DNA of 64,000 nt from Gnetum montanum (lineage: Eukaryota > Streptophyta > Gnetopsida > Gnetales > Gnetaceae): NCBI GenBank assembly GCA_015680685.1, contig MNCI01029622.1, forward strand, positions 1,158,554-1,222,553, given 5' to 3'. Position numbers and translations under genes: made by a program. Each line of letters opens with the position of its first letter. Within the stretch, counting starts at the first letter, position 1. The notes beneath the pieces are model-generated. The model did not search any database. It was not told the origin of the DNA and saw only the letters and a list, made by a program, of their open reading frames with translations. Shown here one piece after another: positions 32,925 to 42,770 of the stretch.

Positions 32925-33175
32925 TGAACATTCGGCCCGGTATGGCCTTAAACTACCATGGCGGCCTGGTAAGGCCTTAAACTACCACCTGCGGATCACA
33001 TTTGGCCCAATAAGACCTTAAACTACCACATCCAGCTTGATATGGCCTTAAACTGCCACCCACGGCCCGGTAAGACCTTAGACTACCACATTCGGCCCGA
33101 TATGGCCTTAAACTGCCACCCATGGCCCGGTAAGGCCTTAAATTGCTATGCATCCCGGTGTGACGATAAACCACT
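32925..33175. repeat. Linker 2 of E2: GGCC hairpin repeats
   Basis: Eight copies of GGCCCGGTAAGGCCTTAAACTA-like units (33-37 bp spacing) lie between the opposite-strand gene and pol. Arms GGCC/GGCC flank a 6-base spacer; some copies have decayed arms. Confidence 0.9.
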
Positions 33176-33257
33176 ATCATGCATGTACACATGACTACGC
33201 TGCTAGGGAACATGGAACAATATCTGTTAGCTTATTCTGCACTCTGTTTATTGGCAG

Positions 33258-36200
33258 GAGCAAGCCCGATGGATTATCAGCATTTATCCACACCATTAAT
33301 CATCGATGGGCCATACGGAAAGATCGCAAGGGACATCGACATAAATCTCATCCACTTAAGTTTATCAACGGATGATGCAGTCATAGCCTCAACACAGCAA
33401 ACACTAGATAACTACAAAGGTATGACAAAGCCCCTTGACATAGAAGTTGAAAACATCACCGAAGACCCATTGATCGAAACCCCCATCACCATGCCTGAGG
33501 GAGAAATTAAAATATTAAAATTAAGTACCTTACTGCAGCCTCAACTGGCCAAAGACATAGAGGATGTGCTTAGAAACAACATAAAAGCATTCGCTTGGTC
33601 ATACACGAACATGCCCAGATTGGATCCTCGAATTGTCCAGCATAATATTATCCTTGATCTAAAATTGAGGCCAGTGAAGCAAAAGGCCCGAAAGGTTAAA
33701 CTTGAGGTGGCATTCACAATTTGTAATGAGATCACCAAGCTTTATCAGGCGGGTTTCATTCAGGCTGTCGATTACGCCAATTGGGTATCCAACATGGTCA
33801 TTGTCCCGAAAAAGAACGGAAGTATCTGCTTATGCATTGACTTCCGGGATCTAAATGTTGCAACCATAAAAGATGATTTTCCCCTACCTAGCATTGATCA
33901 AATTGTTGACTCGACCGCTGGGCACACCCTATTATCTTTTATGGATGGCTTCTTGAGATACAACTAGATACGCATCAACCTGGAGCATCAGCTCCGGACT
34001 ACCTTTAGGACACCATGGGGAACCTTTTGTTACACAATGATGCCCTTCGGTCTCAAGAACGTTGGGGCCACATATCAAAGGATAATGACATTCATTTTTA
34101 GTGATTACATGCTGCACTCACTCAATGAATATGTCGATGATATCATGGTTAAATCGAAGACATCACAACAACACGTACAAGACCTTGACTTGGTGGTAAA
34201 ATGTTGTTTAAAGTATGAGCTGAGACTTAACCCAAAGAAATGTGTCTTTGGAGTTAAAACAGGATAAATTCTTGGATTCATAGCCTCAGAAGCAGGGATA
34301 CGAGTAGACCCCAATAAAGTTAAGGCCATAACAAACTTAAAACCACCTGGCAACCTTACCGAACTTCGAGGTCTACGAGGTAGATTATAGTTCATCAGGT
34401 GTTTCATAGAAAAACTAACGGACAAATTAAAACCTATGAACCACTTGCTATGGAAGAATGTCCATTTTGAATGGACTCCACAATGCCAGGAAGCATTTGA
34501 CAATATTAAAGCATCACTCATTCAACTACCCATGGTTTATCCACCTCAAAATGATAAACCGTTTTACATCTACCTCGCCTCTTCGGATTCGTCAATCACG
34601 TCTATGCTTTGCCAGAAACAAGATGATGGAATCGAAGTCCCTGTCTATTACTTAAGCCATGCATTAGTTACCCACAAGAAAAAGTATAACAAGGTGGAGA
34701 GGTCATGTTTAGCCTTGGTCTTTTCTTTAAAGAAATGGCGACATTACCTCTTCCGTAACCAAGTCAATATAATCTACAAGGATAATGTGCTCAGAGCCAT
34801 CATAGGAAAAATTTACGAGACAAGTCGAATAGCCCATTGGAAAGCCATGATAGCTGAGTTTTACCTACATTACATAGCGCAATCATTAGTTAAGGGTCAA
34901 GCCATAGAAAATCAAATGACCACATCACCAACGCACGATCAAGCAACAATAGAGCCAGAATACCCTAACGAAAATGTTGGTGCAATAGCCATCGTACCCG
35001 ATGACTACGAAGCCATTTTGAACTTTGATGGAGCATCCACCTCTCGAGGAGGAAGTGCTGCTATTGTCATCACCTATCCCTCCGGGGAGATCCAACCCTT
35101 TGCTTATCGTTTCGATTTTCACTGTACCAACAACATAGTAGAGTACGAAGATCTCCTTAGAGGTCTCATGGCAGCACTAGCTTCAGACATCACACGACTA
35201 GTGGTCAGGGGAGACTCACAACTGGTTTTGAACCAAGTCACAGATATTTATACATGCAAAGCGCAACATTTACAACCATACTGTGACTTGGCAAAAAACT
35301 TAATGAGGTGATTCGAAAACATCAATGTGCAACACGTCTCTAGAAATGATAATACCATCACAGATGCACTTGCCACCTTAGCGTTAAACATATTTCCTAA
35401 CATATTCCATACATTGCCAAGCTCCATAATCAGTTGTGCCAAACCAATAACCATTACTCTTGATACATTACCAATTGCATCCATTAGTACAACACACGCG
35501 ATAAAATGGTATGACAACATAAAAAAGTACCTTCTACGTGGTGAAACATCGCAACACTTAACGAATGCACAAAAAGATGCAGTACGAAAACGTTCTAAGA
35601 AATATGCACTGGTAGGGGACACATTGTGTCGTTGATCCTACGAAGGCATATTGCTAACATGCATTAGTAGTACTCATGCCCAAATCATCGTTGAGCAAGT
35701 ACATGATGGACTATGCGGAAGACACATAGCACCTAAGGCAATGGAAACAAAGATAAGATGATTAGGCTATTATTGGCCACCCATGGAGTATAACTATCTC
35801 TCCAAGGCTAAAAAATGCAGTACCTGTCAAAGACATCGTAATCTAATCCATGTCCCACCAAATGAGTTGCATACGGCACAAATCACATGGCCCCTTCAAA
35901 ACTGGGGGTTGGACCCTATCGGACCAATAACACCCTCATCTTCTACAGGGCATAGTTTCATCATGACCGCAACAAAATATTTCACGAAGTGGGTAGAAGT
36001 TGTTCCCCTTCGAAAGACCACATCTAAACACATATGCAACTTCATTCTCGAAATAATTATAACTCGTTTTGGCATCCCCATGACCATCATCACTGATAAC
36101 AGGCCACAATTTAGCAATGCCAAAACCAAAACATTTTGTGAAAGTCTGGGGATCAAAAACTCATTTTCATCCCCTTACTACCCTCAGAGCAATGGGCAAG

Positions 36201-36731
36201 CAGAGGCCACAAACAAAACCATCATTATAATACTTAAAAGGATGCTTACCCAAAGCAAGAAAAGATGGCACGAACAACTGGTATACGCATTATGGCCTAT
36301 CGTACTACGCATCGGACTTCAATAGGTAAAATGCCATATAGTCTTGTTTATGGTTAAGAAGCTTTTTACCTTTGGAATTATAGGTACCATCTTTAAGGAT
36401 CACACTTTCCAGACTCCTCGACGAAGGGCAAAACAATGACCTACGCATCATTGACCTGGACTCGGTGGAGGAGGAATGCATACGTGCACTCGATCAGATT
36501 GAATGGTACCAAAAACAACAATGACAATGCCATCATCATGACATTCATAAGCACCCTATCAAAGAAGGTGACCTTGTACTCAAATCCGTTCAGGAACACC
36601 TGGACAAATTCTCAGCCAACTGGGAAGGGCCCTACTTGGTCATCAAAGCATATGACAATGGAGCATTCAAGTTAGCTGATATGGAAGGTAATGAGCTCGC
36701 AAATTTGACCAATCACTTGTTCTTAAAGTGA
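33258..36731 (+). pseudogene. pol: E2 pol (broken)
   Basis: The likely start is ATG 33269, just after an acceptor-like TTTATTGGCAG. In order: an N-terminal region (IIDGPYGKIARDIDIN); RT with NMVIVPKKNGSICLC (about 33793) and YVDD (34130-34141); the RT-linked RNase H (FYIYLASSDS, about 34563); the archaeal-type RNase H (LNFDGASTSRGGSAA, about 35017); the integrase zinc region (about 35690-35840); the core with Asp in WGLDPIGP, a changed ITDNRPQF (Gly to Arg) and Glu in NGQAEATN (about 36200); and the C-terminal WEGPYLV (about 36622). Stops near 33967, 34265, 34389, 35310, 35633 and 35760 and a frameshift near 36320 kill it. Confidence 0.92.
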
Positions 36732-36749
36732 TTCCACATTTGAGTATAG

Positions 36750-37140
36750 GCTCAGGTACGTGTGAGTCCTAGCATCACGACTATAAACTGATACCACAGC
36801 TCGTCCTGGAATCATGACAGTAAACTGATACCATAGAACAGTCCTGGAATCATGACTTAAAACTAATACCACAGCTCATCCTGACATCATGACAATAAAT
36901 TGATACCACACAGTGTCCGCAATGACAATAAACTAGCACTTGTCCGGTACGACAGTAAACTGCCACAGTCCCACTTGCCAGAGTCTGCCAAGACTATAAA
37001 CTAGTTTGCCTCTTCACAGTCCGCCAAGACTAGAAACTGGCAATTCACCGTCCACCACGACGCTAAACAGGAAATGCCCAACGGTTCATGACATAAAACT
37101 AACCCATGATCATTCGCTAAGACTATAAACTGGCAATTTC
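36750..37140. repeat. Linker 3 of E2: AGTTTA hairpin repeats
   Basis: About ten copies in reverse complement. First come units with GTCCTGGAATCATGAC, then 6-base-spacer units such as GTCCGCCAAGACTATAAACT (36900-37130). The order mirrors E1 and E3. Confidence 0.88.
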
Positions 37141-38104
37141 ATCTCTGGTTCCTCAATCTGTGGCTGCATTCAAACTTCATTGGACTCGCTACATCACTTG
37201 CCATCGGCTGATCCTAACAACATTGCTGCCATTCATATATAGTGCCTGAAATCTCATCGAGTGCCTTTATCTCATTAGTTGCTATCCAAGTCTAAGCTTA
37301 CTCACTCACTCATGGTTTTCTTGTCTTCTTGGAGTTGTGTTTGCAGGATGATGCTCAGAGGTGTTCATACAAGAATGCACTTCATCATAAGCAGTAAGGT
37401 GAGACTATGTTCACAGCACACATGAAAAGACTAAATTAAGCCATTCACTAGTACATCTCCCATTACATATCCCTCAACATCTCCTACTTGGTTACATCCC
37501 AAACACACCTAGTACAGCCCAAAACATTGAACATACCATTGCATATTACGCCACTCTTAAGTGATTGCAACTCACAATATGACACTTGAGCATGAGTACA
37601 AGATCCCAAAAAAAAAGACCCTTGGCACTTCCCATACAAGTCCCAGGAGGGAAGGCAGTTGTCTTGGAACCAAGTGCTTGTGTCTAAAATAATCAAGAAA
37701 CATCCCTTTGTATGGCTTTGGCTCTCTACCAACAAGCTTCCCCTAAACACTAAACAAGGGCCCTGTTCCTCCAAAGAATGCAACACATCATCACGTGGCT
37801 TTGGCTTTGCCAACAAGTCCTCTTGGACACTAACTAAGAGTCTTGTTCCATCAAAGGATGCACATCTCCTACCTTGATTCTGAGTCTGCTAAACAATGGT
37901 TCTTGACTAGGATCAACATGACCCATATACACACACCAGAGCATCCCCTTTACCATGCATAATCCCTTGGTCAGTTCCCAATCCCCACAATCTCCAAATC
38001 CCTATCCAGCTTCAAATTTCACTTCCCCAATCCTATGTACTATTGAACACGGTGCGATGATGTCTAGTCAGGTGGCAAAGGACAAATTCTTTATCGAGTT
38101 TCTT
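37141..38104. other. E2 3' non-coding region
   Basis: There are no domains. It contains the imperfect direct repeat also found in E1 (4425-4580), here around 37690-37870 in reverse orientation. A minus-strand frame at 37816-37484 shares a stretch (VLHSLEEQG) with the frame at 4419-4700. Confidence 0.55.
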
Positions 38105-38185
38105 GTGGTGTTTTGCACTTCTTTGTCGACGCTTCTCAGGTCGATTCCTCCAAGCATCAACAAAGAGGGGCCAATAAAACACCAC
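38105..38185 (+). other. Polypurine tract embedded in a hairpin (E2)
   Basis: AAAGAGGGG at 38162-38170 precedes the 3' LTR. GTGGTGTTT (38105-38113) pairs with AAACACCAC (38177-38185), and TCTTTGTCGACGCTT (38120-38134) pairs with AAGCATCAACAAAGA (38152-38166) with two weak pairs. It is the same structure as in E1 and E3. Confidence 0.78.
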
Positions 38186-39533
38186 AAAATTTTGAGCTTA
38201 GTACTTCTCCAACAAGAATCGAGCTAAGTCATGATGCTCCCAAGCATGACTAAAAGCTTGAGGCCCCACAGATAGCTTCAAGCAGAGTCGAACTTAACAA
38301 GAGGCAGGTCCCTGGGACCCACAGACGACCACGACGACATTTGGTATCAAACATGGCAACTTCGGAAATCAAGATACTTAGTTTTCACTAAGTTTACATT
38401 CTTAGCATATACGCCCGACGTATACGTCCAAGTTTACATTCTCAGCATATACGCCTAGAGTATACGCTCAAGTATACATTCTCAGCATATACGCCCAACG
38501 TATACACTCAAGTTCACATTTCCTAGCATAGATATCCAGCGTACACTCCCAGCGTATATGCCTCACATGTACTCTCAGCGGGTACGACTGATGTATATGC
38601 CCGGCAAGTAATCCCCGAAGATGGCATGGAAACAACATTGCATAGCTAGACTTGGTATGAGGCATCAACTCATACGCCTAGCATCTATTAGCGTATATGC
38701 CCAGCATCCACAGTGTATATGCCCAGCGTATACGCCCAGCATCCACAGCGTATACGCTGAGCATCCATAGCGTATATGTCTGGTACGCCCAGCGTATACG
38801 CCTAGAGTCTACACCCACCAGATACAGCGTATACGCCCAGTAGAGGTAGCATATTGTACACTTGTAAAATTTTATTCTTTCACACCTAGTCAATGCGCCA
38901 CATGTCACCCAACCCGATTCTAACGTCTAAGCCTATATAAAAATCCCAATTTTTCATTAGAACAGGGTTGGCAATTTGGAGCAAACTAGAGAGAAAAACA
39001 GAGATGCTAAGGACCAAAGTAGAGAACCTTGTATGCTAGACCTCAACCCTGTACACTGAGCATACAGCCTCTACGTTGTGCCTATAGTTTGAACTAGCAA
39101 ACAGTCATCCCTACATCCCCCGGGGCTATTCGTCTGCCTTGTGTGAAAGCCAGAACTATGTTAGACCGGTGCATTGTAAATCTCACTTTGCAATAATATT
39201 GTTGCATTTTCTTCCTAAAATCTGTTATAGTTTTTCATTAATTGTTGCATGTTTACTATTTACAGTCTTTTACGTTTATGCTCTGTTTACATCAGTTACA
39301 CTGTTTACGCTCTGTTTTACATCTGTTACGCCATTTACATATAACTCAGCATATAGCACCTCGGCGTACGTTTGGGGAAATCCTTGCCTAATCCGCATGC
39401 GGACCACTCAAGGTACTCTGCCTTCGTTCATTCTAGCTTGCCCTCAAGTGAAGGTAGGGTCTTCTATGCGTGTCCAGAGATCTCCAAGTTTCTATTTCCT
39501 TCCAGCTAGAGACCAACGATTTCGGATGGTACA
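38175..39533 (+). repeat. E2 3' LTR
   Basis: It runs from TAAAACACC (an altered TGAAACACC) to GGATGGTACA, the reverse complement of the ends of the minus-strand LTRs. The TATA box (TATATAAAA) is at 38934-38942, so U3 is 38175 to about 38933. U3 holds an ACTTAG/CTAAGT palindrome (38376-38393) and an AGCGTATACGC array (38404-38840). No matching target duplication can be tested, because the 5' end is outside the window. Confidence 0.85.
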
Positions 39534-41206
39534 GTCAACAATCCCCTGCATGAACACGAACTTGTTGAGGATTTTAGCCGAGGATCCTACTTGAACCAAG
39601 GAAGGTCTTGTTGGCACATTTAGCCATTTCATGGAACAGTTGGACTATCATATTTATAATTGGAATAATTAGTGTTTAAGAGTTTGAAAGTAAAACATAT
39701 AGCTTGAATGTTGGTTGAAGATGTTTGGGAGTTATTCTTTATTAAATAAAATGCTGTTGAGGCCTTATTAGGATATGAAAATAAAGTGCCAAAATATCAA
39801 GAGTTTTATTATTCACATTATTCACCAGAACGAGCAGGAAGAAAGCAACTGATTTCTTTGTGCAAGACTGAAGGGTTTGAATGTGAATACGGTAGTAAAT
39901 CACAAGATAAATTCATTCAGAGAATAGGAGAATTCAGAGCAAATGGGTTTAACTTGAATTCAGGGCAGAAAGAAATGATCAACAATAAAATACTTGGGCA
40001 GTCCTAATTCTGTTTCGAATTTCATCTGGCTTCACCAGGAAACTGCACAAAAATGAAAGCAAAATCCATTGTTGTTTCTCAAAAACGCAGTAATGGTAGC
40101 GGTTTTAATTCAAGTCAGAAAATCGTCACAGAAATACAATAAACCCATCCTAAAGCTGAAGTTTCTTGCTGAAATTTATTTTTGTGGCAAAGAGATTACA
40201 ATCAAGAAGAAAGGGGGTAGAAAATTTGCAGAAAAAAAATGTTTTGAGAAGGGCAACCGTTGTTTAAAATTTGGGGCTATGGTGGCCAGAAAACGGAAAC
40301 AAAAATATCAGTGTTTTCTTCTTCCGCCTAAAACCAGAATTACACTCTTGTATTTCTGCACAATTTACGGCAACAAGATTGTTCTATCAGCACCCTAAGT
40401 GGGCTGGTTAAATCGATGCAGTTGCCAGAGACACTTGCACAACGCGCAGAGGAGATTTGATAACCCAGGGCCACATATATGGCACGGCCAAATAGTGGAT
40501 GGATGCATTGGTTTCTTCTTCATTTGCAGGCAGCACAAATTCCGCCGCGTGTGGCACCCATATGGATCTTGAATTCACGCCGGAAATGATGAACCGCTGT
40601 ACCCTTTTTTTTGGCAACCATGAGCACCAGCAACCGCCAGAAAGGCCTGCGTTATCAATCCGTTCTTTCTTGCTGTTTTGCTGATATTTCTGTAACAAAC
40701 TTATTTCGGATTCGAGTTGTAGAGAACAAAGGAGAAAAGCTAGGGTCGGTGTTGTATGTTAAACTCTACAGGTGTGGCCATGTTCAACAATCCGCGATCG
40801 TAGGAGTTAGCACCGGAACGGGTTAAAGTACGTGGCAGTTTCTACCGATTTTTTGTGCAAAGGTTTGGAATGCAAAAAAAAAGCAAAAAATATAAACCAT
40901 CCGATGGCGCCCACGGTTATGCGCGATTCTTACCAGGGAAGACAAAGATTTTAGCCACAAACTTTGCTGCTTACATTTGCACCAAAGTACATATAAAATT
41001 ATCACTAATCTATAACCTCACGGGAGTATCGGGGGTTTAAATACCAAAAAAAGTATACATATTATGACCATTAAAATACCTATAATGTGAAGCCTTGATT
41101 TAGAGACTTGCCACCAATTATCCCAAGTTATGAAATATATTATTGCCCATTAAAAATTTGCAATTTTGATTATCCTATAAAGTCCTCATTATATTAAAGT
41201 TAGCAT
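39534..41206. other. Flanking DNA with no recognised gene
   Basis: The GC content falls and the AGCGTA words stop, so this is DNA outside the E-family. Short frames (39786-40007 plus, 40069-40398 plus, 40698-40408 minus) show no domain I recognise. The first two lie in one stretch and could be remnants of a decayed gene or element, but the plus strand between them has stops. I assign no function. Confidence 0.4.
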
Positions 41207-41361
41207 AAAATGCTCCTCATTTTATGCATAACTTCCTAACTCCCTAACCACCTAACCTTCTCCTAACTTGTTGGACAAGTAATNAAAATGCTCCTCATTT
41301 TATGCATAACTTCCTAACTCCCTAACCACCTAACCTTCTCCTAACTTGTTGGACAAGTAAT
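41207..41361. repeat. Exact 77-bp repeat on both sides of a single N
   Basis: Positions 41207-41283 and 41285-41361 are identical and separated only by one N at 41284. This looks like two contig ends that overlap but were not merged, not a biological duplication. Confidence 0.85.
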
Positions 41362-42770
41362 CTTCTGATTGGTTAGTCTAATTACTTGAGAGAGAAGTTA
41401 GGAGAAATATTTGAGATATTCTTGATATTTTAAACTTGACATCTCATTTGAAGAAGCAAAATAAAAGGGACATATATGTATGGAGTAAGTTGCAACTATA
41501 GCTTGTAAGGGACATAAAGATTGTATTTTAATTTTATACCAAGGCCACTTGTCAACCTCTTTTATCTCTTTGGTGGTTGCAACCACCCAAAAATTGTTGT
41601 AACTTACCTAACTTGTTGGGCAAGTAACCTCCTAACTTGTTGGGCAAGTAGTCTTCTCATTGGTTGGCCAAGTTACTTGGGAGAGAAGTTAGGTGAGATA
41701 TTTTCAATATGTAACTTCCCTACCTACCTTGGAAAACTATAAAAAGGCTTCAGGGGGGAGGACCAAAAAAAAAAACAGGGATCATCATTTGGAAGACTTT
41801 GGGAGAGGATACTCGGAGTCTCATACATCATATTTTGAAGGCTACTAGTTAGCACTTGGGCTCTTACTTGAAGACACTTCGAGTCTTGGGGAGAAGAGCA
41901 TTTGTAAAGAAGAAAGTGTGAACGATTGCTTGNNNNNNNNNNNNNNNNNNNNNNNNNNNNNNNNNNNNNNNNNNNNNNNNNNNNNNNNNNNNNNNNNNNN
42001 NNNNNNNNNNNNNNNNNNNNNNNNNNNNNNNNNNNNNNNNNNNNNNNNNNNNNNNNNNNNNNNNNNNNNNNNNNNNNNNNNNNNNNNNNNNNNNNNNNNN
42101 NNNNNNNNNNNNNNNNNNNNNNNNNNNNNNNNNNNNNNNNNNNNNNNNNNNNNNNNNNNNNNNNNNNNNNNNNNNNNNNNNNNNNNNNNNNNNNNNNNNN
42201 NNNNNNNNNNNNNNNNNNNNNNNNNNNNNNNNNNNNNNNNNNNNNNNNNNNNNNNNNNNNNNNNNNNNNNNNNNNNNNNNNNNNNNNNNNNNNNNNNNNN
42301 NNNNNNNNNNNNNGTTTGAACAATTCGTAGATATTGAATTTGGGATAGCTTTATTGCGAAGTGTTTACTCGTGTCATTTTACCTTGTTTCAATATTTGAG
42401 GTCTACACAAATCTGCTTTCTTTTATTTTCCGAAATTTCCATCGAATCTTGCTCTATTTCTAGTTTTCTTGTGGAACTATCTCTTTCTCTGGGGAAAATT
42501 AGGAGTAGATTGCGGAGTTGTGCTCAAATTTTTTTTGCAAAATTTTATTTGTTACAAGCAGGTATTATAAGGACCACGTAGACTAGGTAGTTGAACAAAA
42601 TAGGAAACTTTCAACAACTCATAGTACTTGATAAAGCTGGCTGAATCTCTTGAAAAGTAAGTCATTTGTAGCTTACACACACGTAATCGTTACATTTTTC
42701 ACAACCGCACGCCGCAACAGCACATACACATACTCACATTAACTACTGAGTTATTTGGAGGTATCTGGGC
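41362..42770. other. LTR-like AT-rich sequence of another element, with a 381-base gap
   Basis: Direct repeats of a CTAACTTGTTGG[AG]CAAGTA word (41338-41660) are followed by CTATAAAAAGG (41738-41748), a TATA-like box, and transcribed-looking sequence. N fills 41933-42313. The part after the gap is T-rich. The layout suggests the promoter and R-U5 of an unrelated LTR element on the plus strand, but I see no ends, so this is a weak call. Confidence 0.35.
41933..42313. other. Assembly gap (381 N)
   Basis: All bases are N. Frames running through it are meaningless. Confidence 1.

Larger units (their letters stand above)
26315..39533 (+). mobile_element. E2: Tat-lineage element on the plus strand, 5' part cut off by E0
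   Basis: E2 resumes inside its protease gene right after the E0 LTR and continues through linker 1, the opposite-strand gene (minus strand, 32382 to 27779), linker 2, pol, linker 3, a 3' region, the hairpin with the polypurine tract and a 3' LTR. Its gag and 5' LTR must lie left of the window, beyond E0. Orientation is opposite to E0, E1 and E3. It is more decayed than E1 and E3, which fits its being the older host of E0. Confidence 0.9.

Noticed and set aside
41724-42330. Frames of 130-200 codons across the N gap
   Set aside because: They consist mostly of unknown bases; nothing can be inferred.
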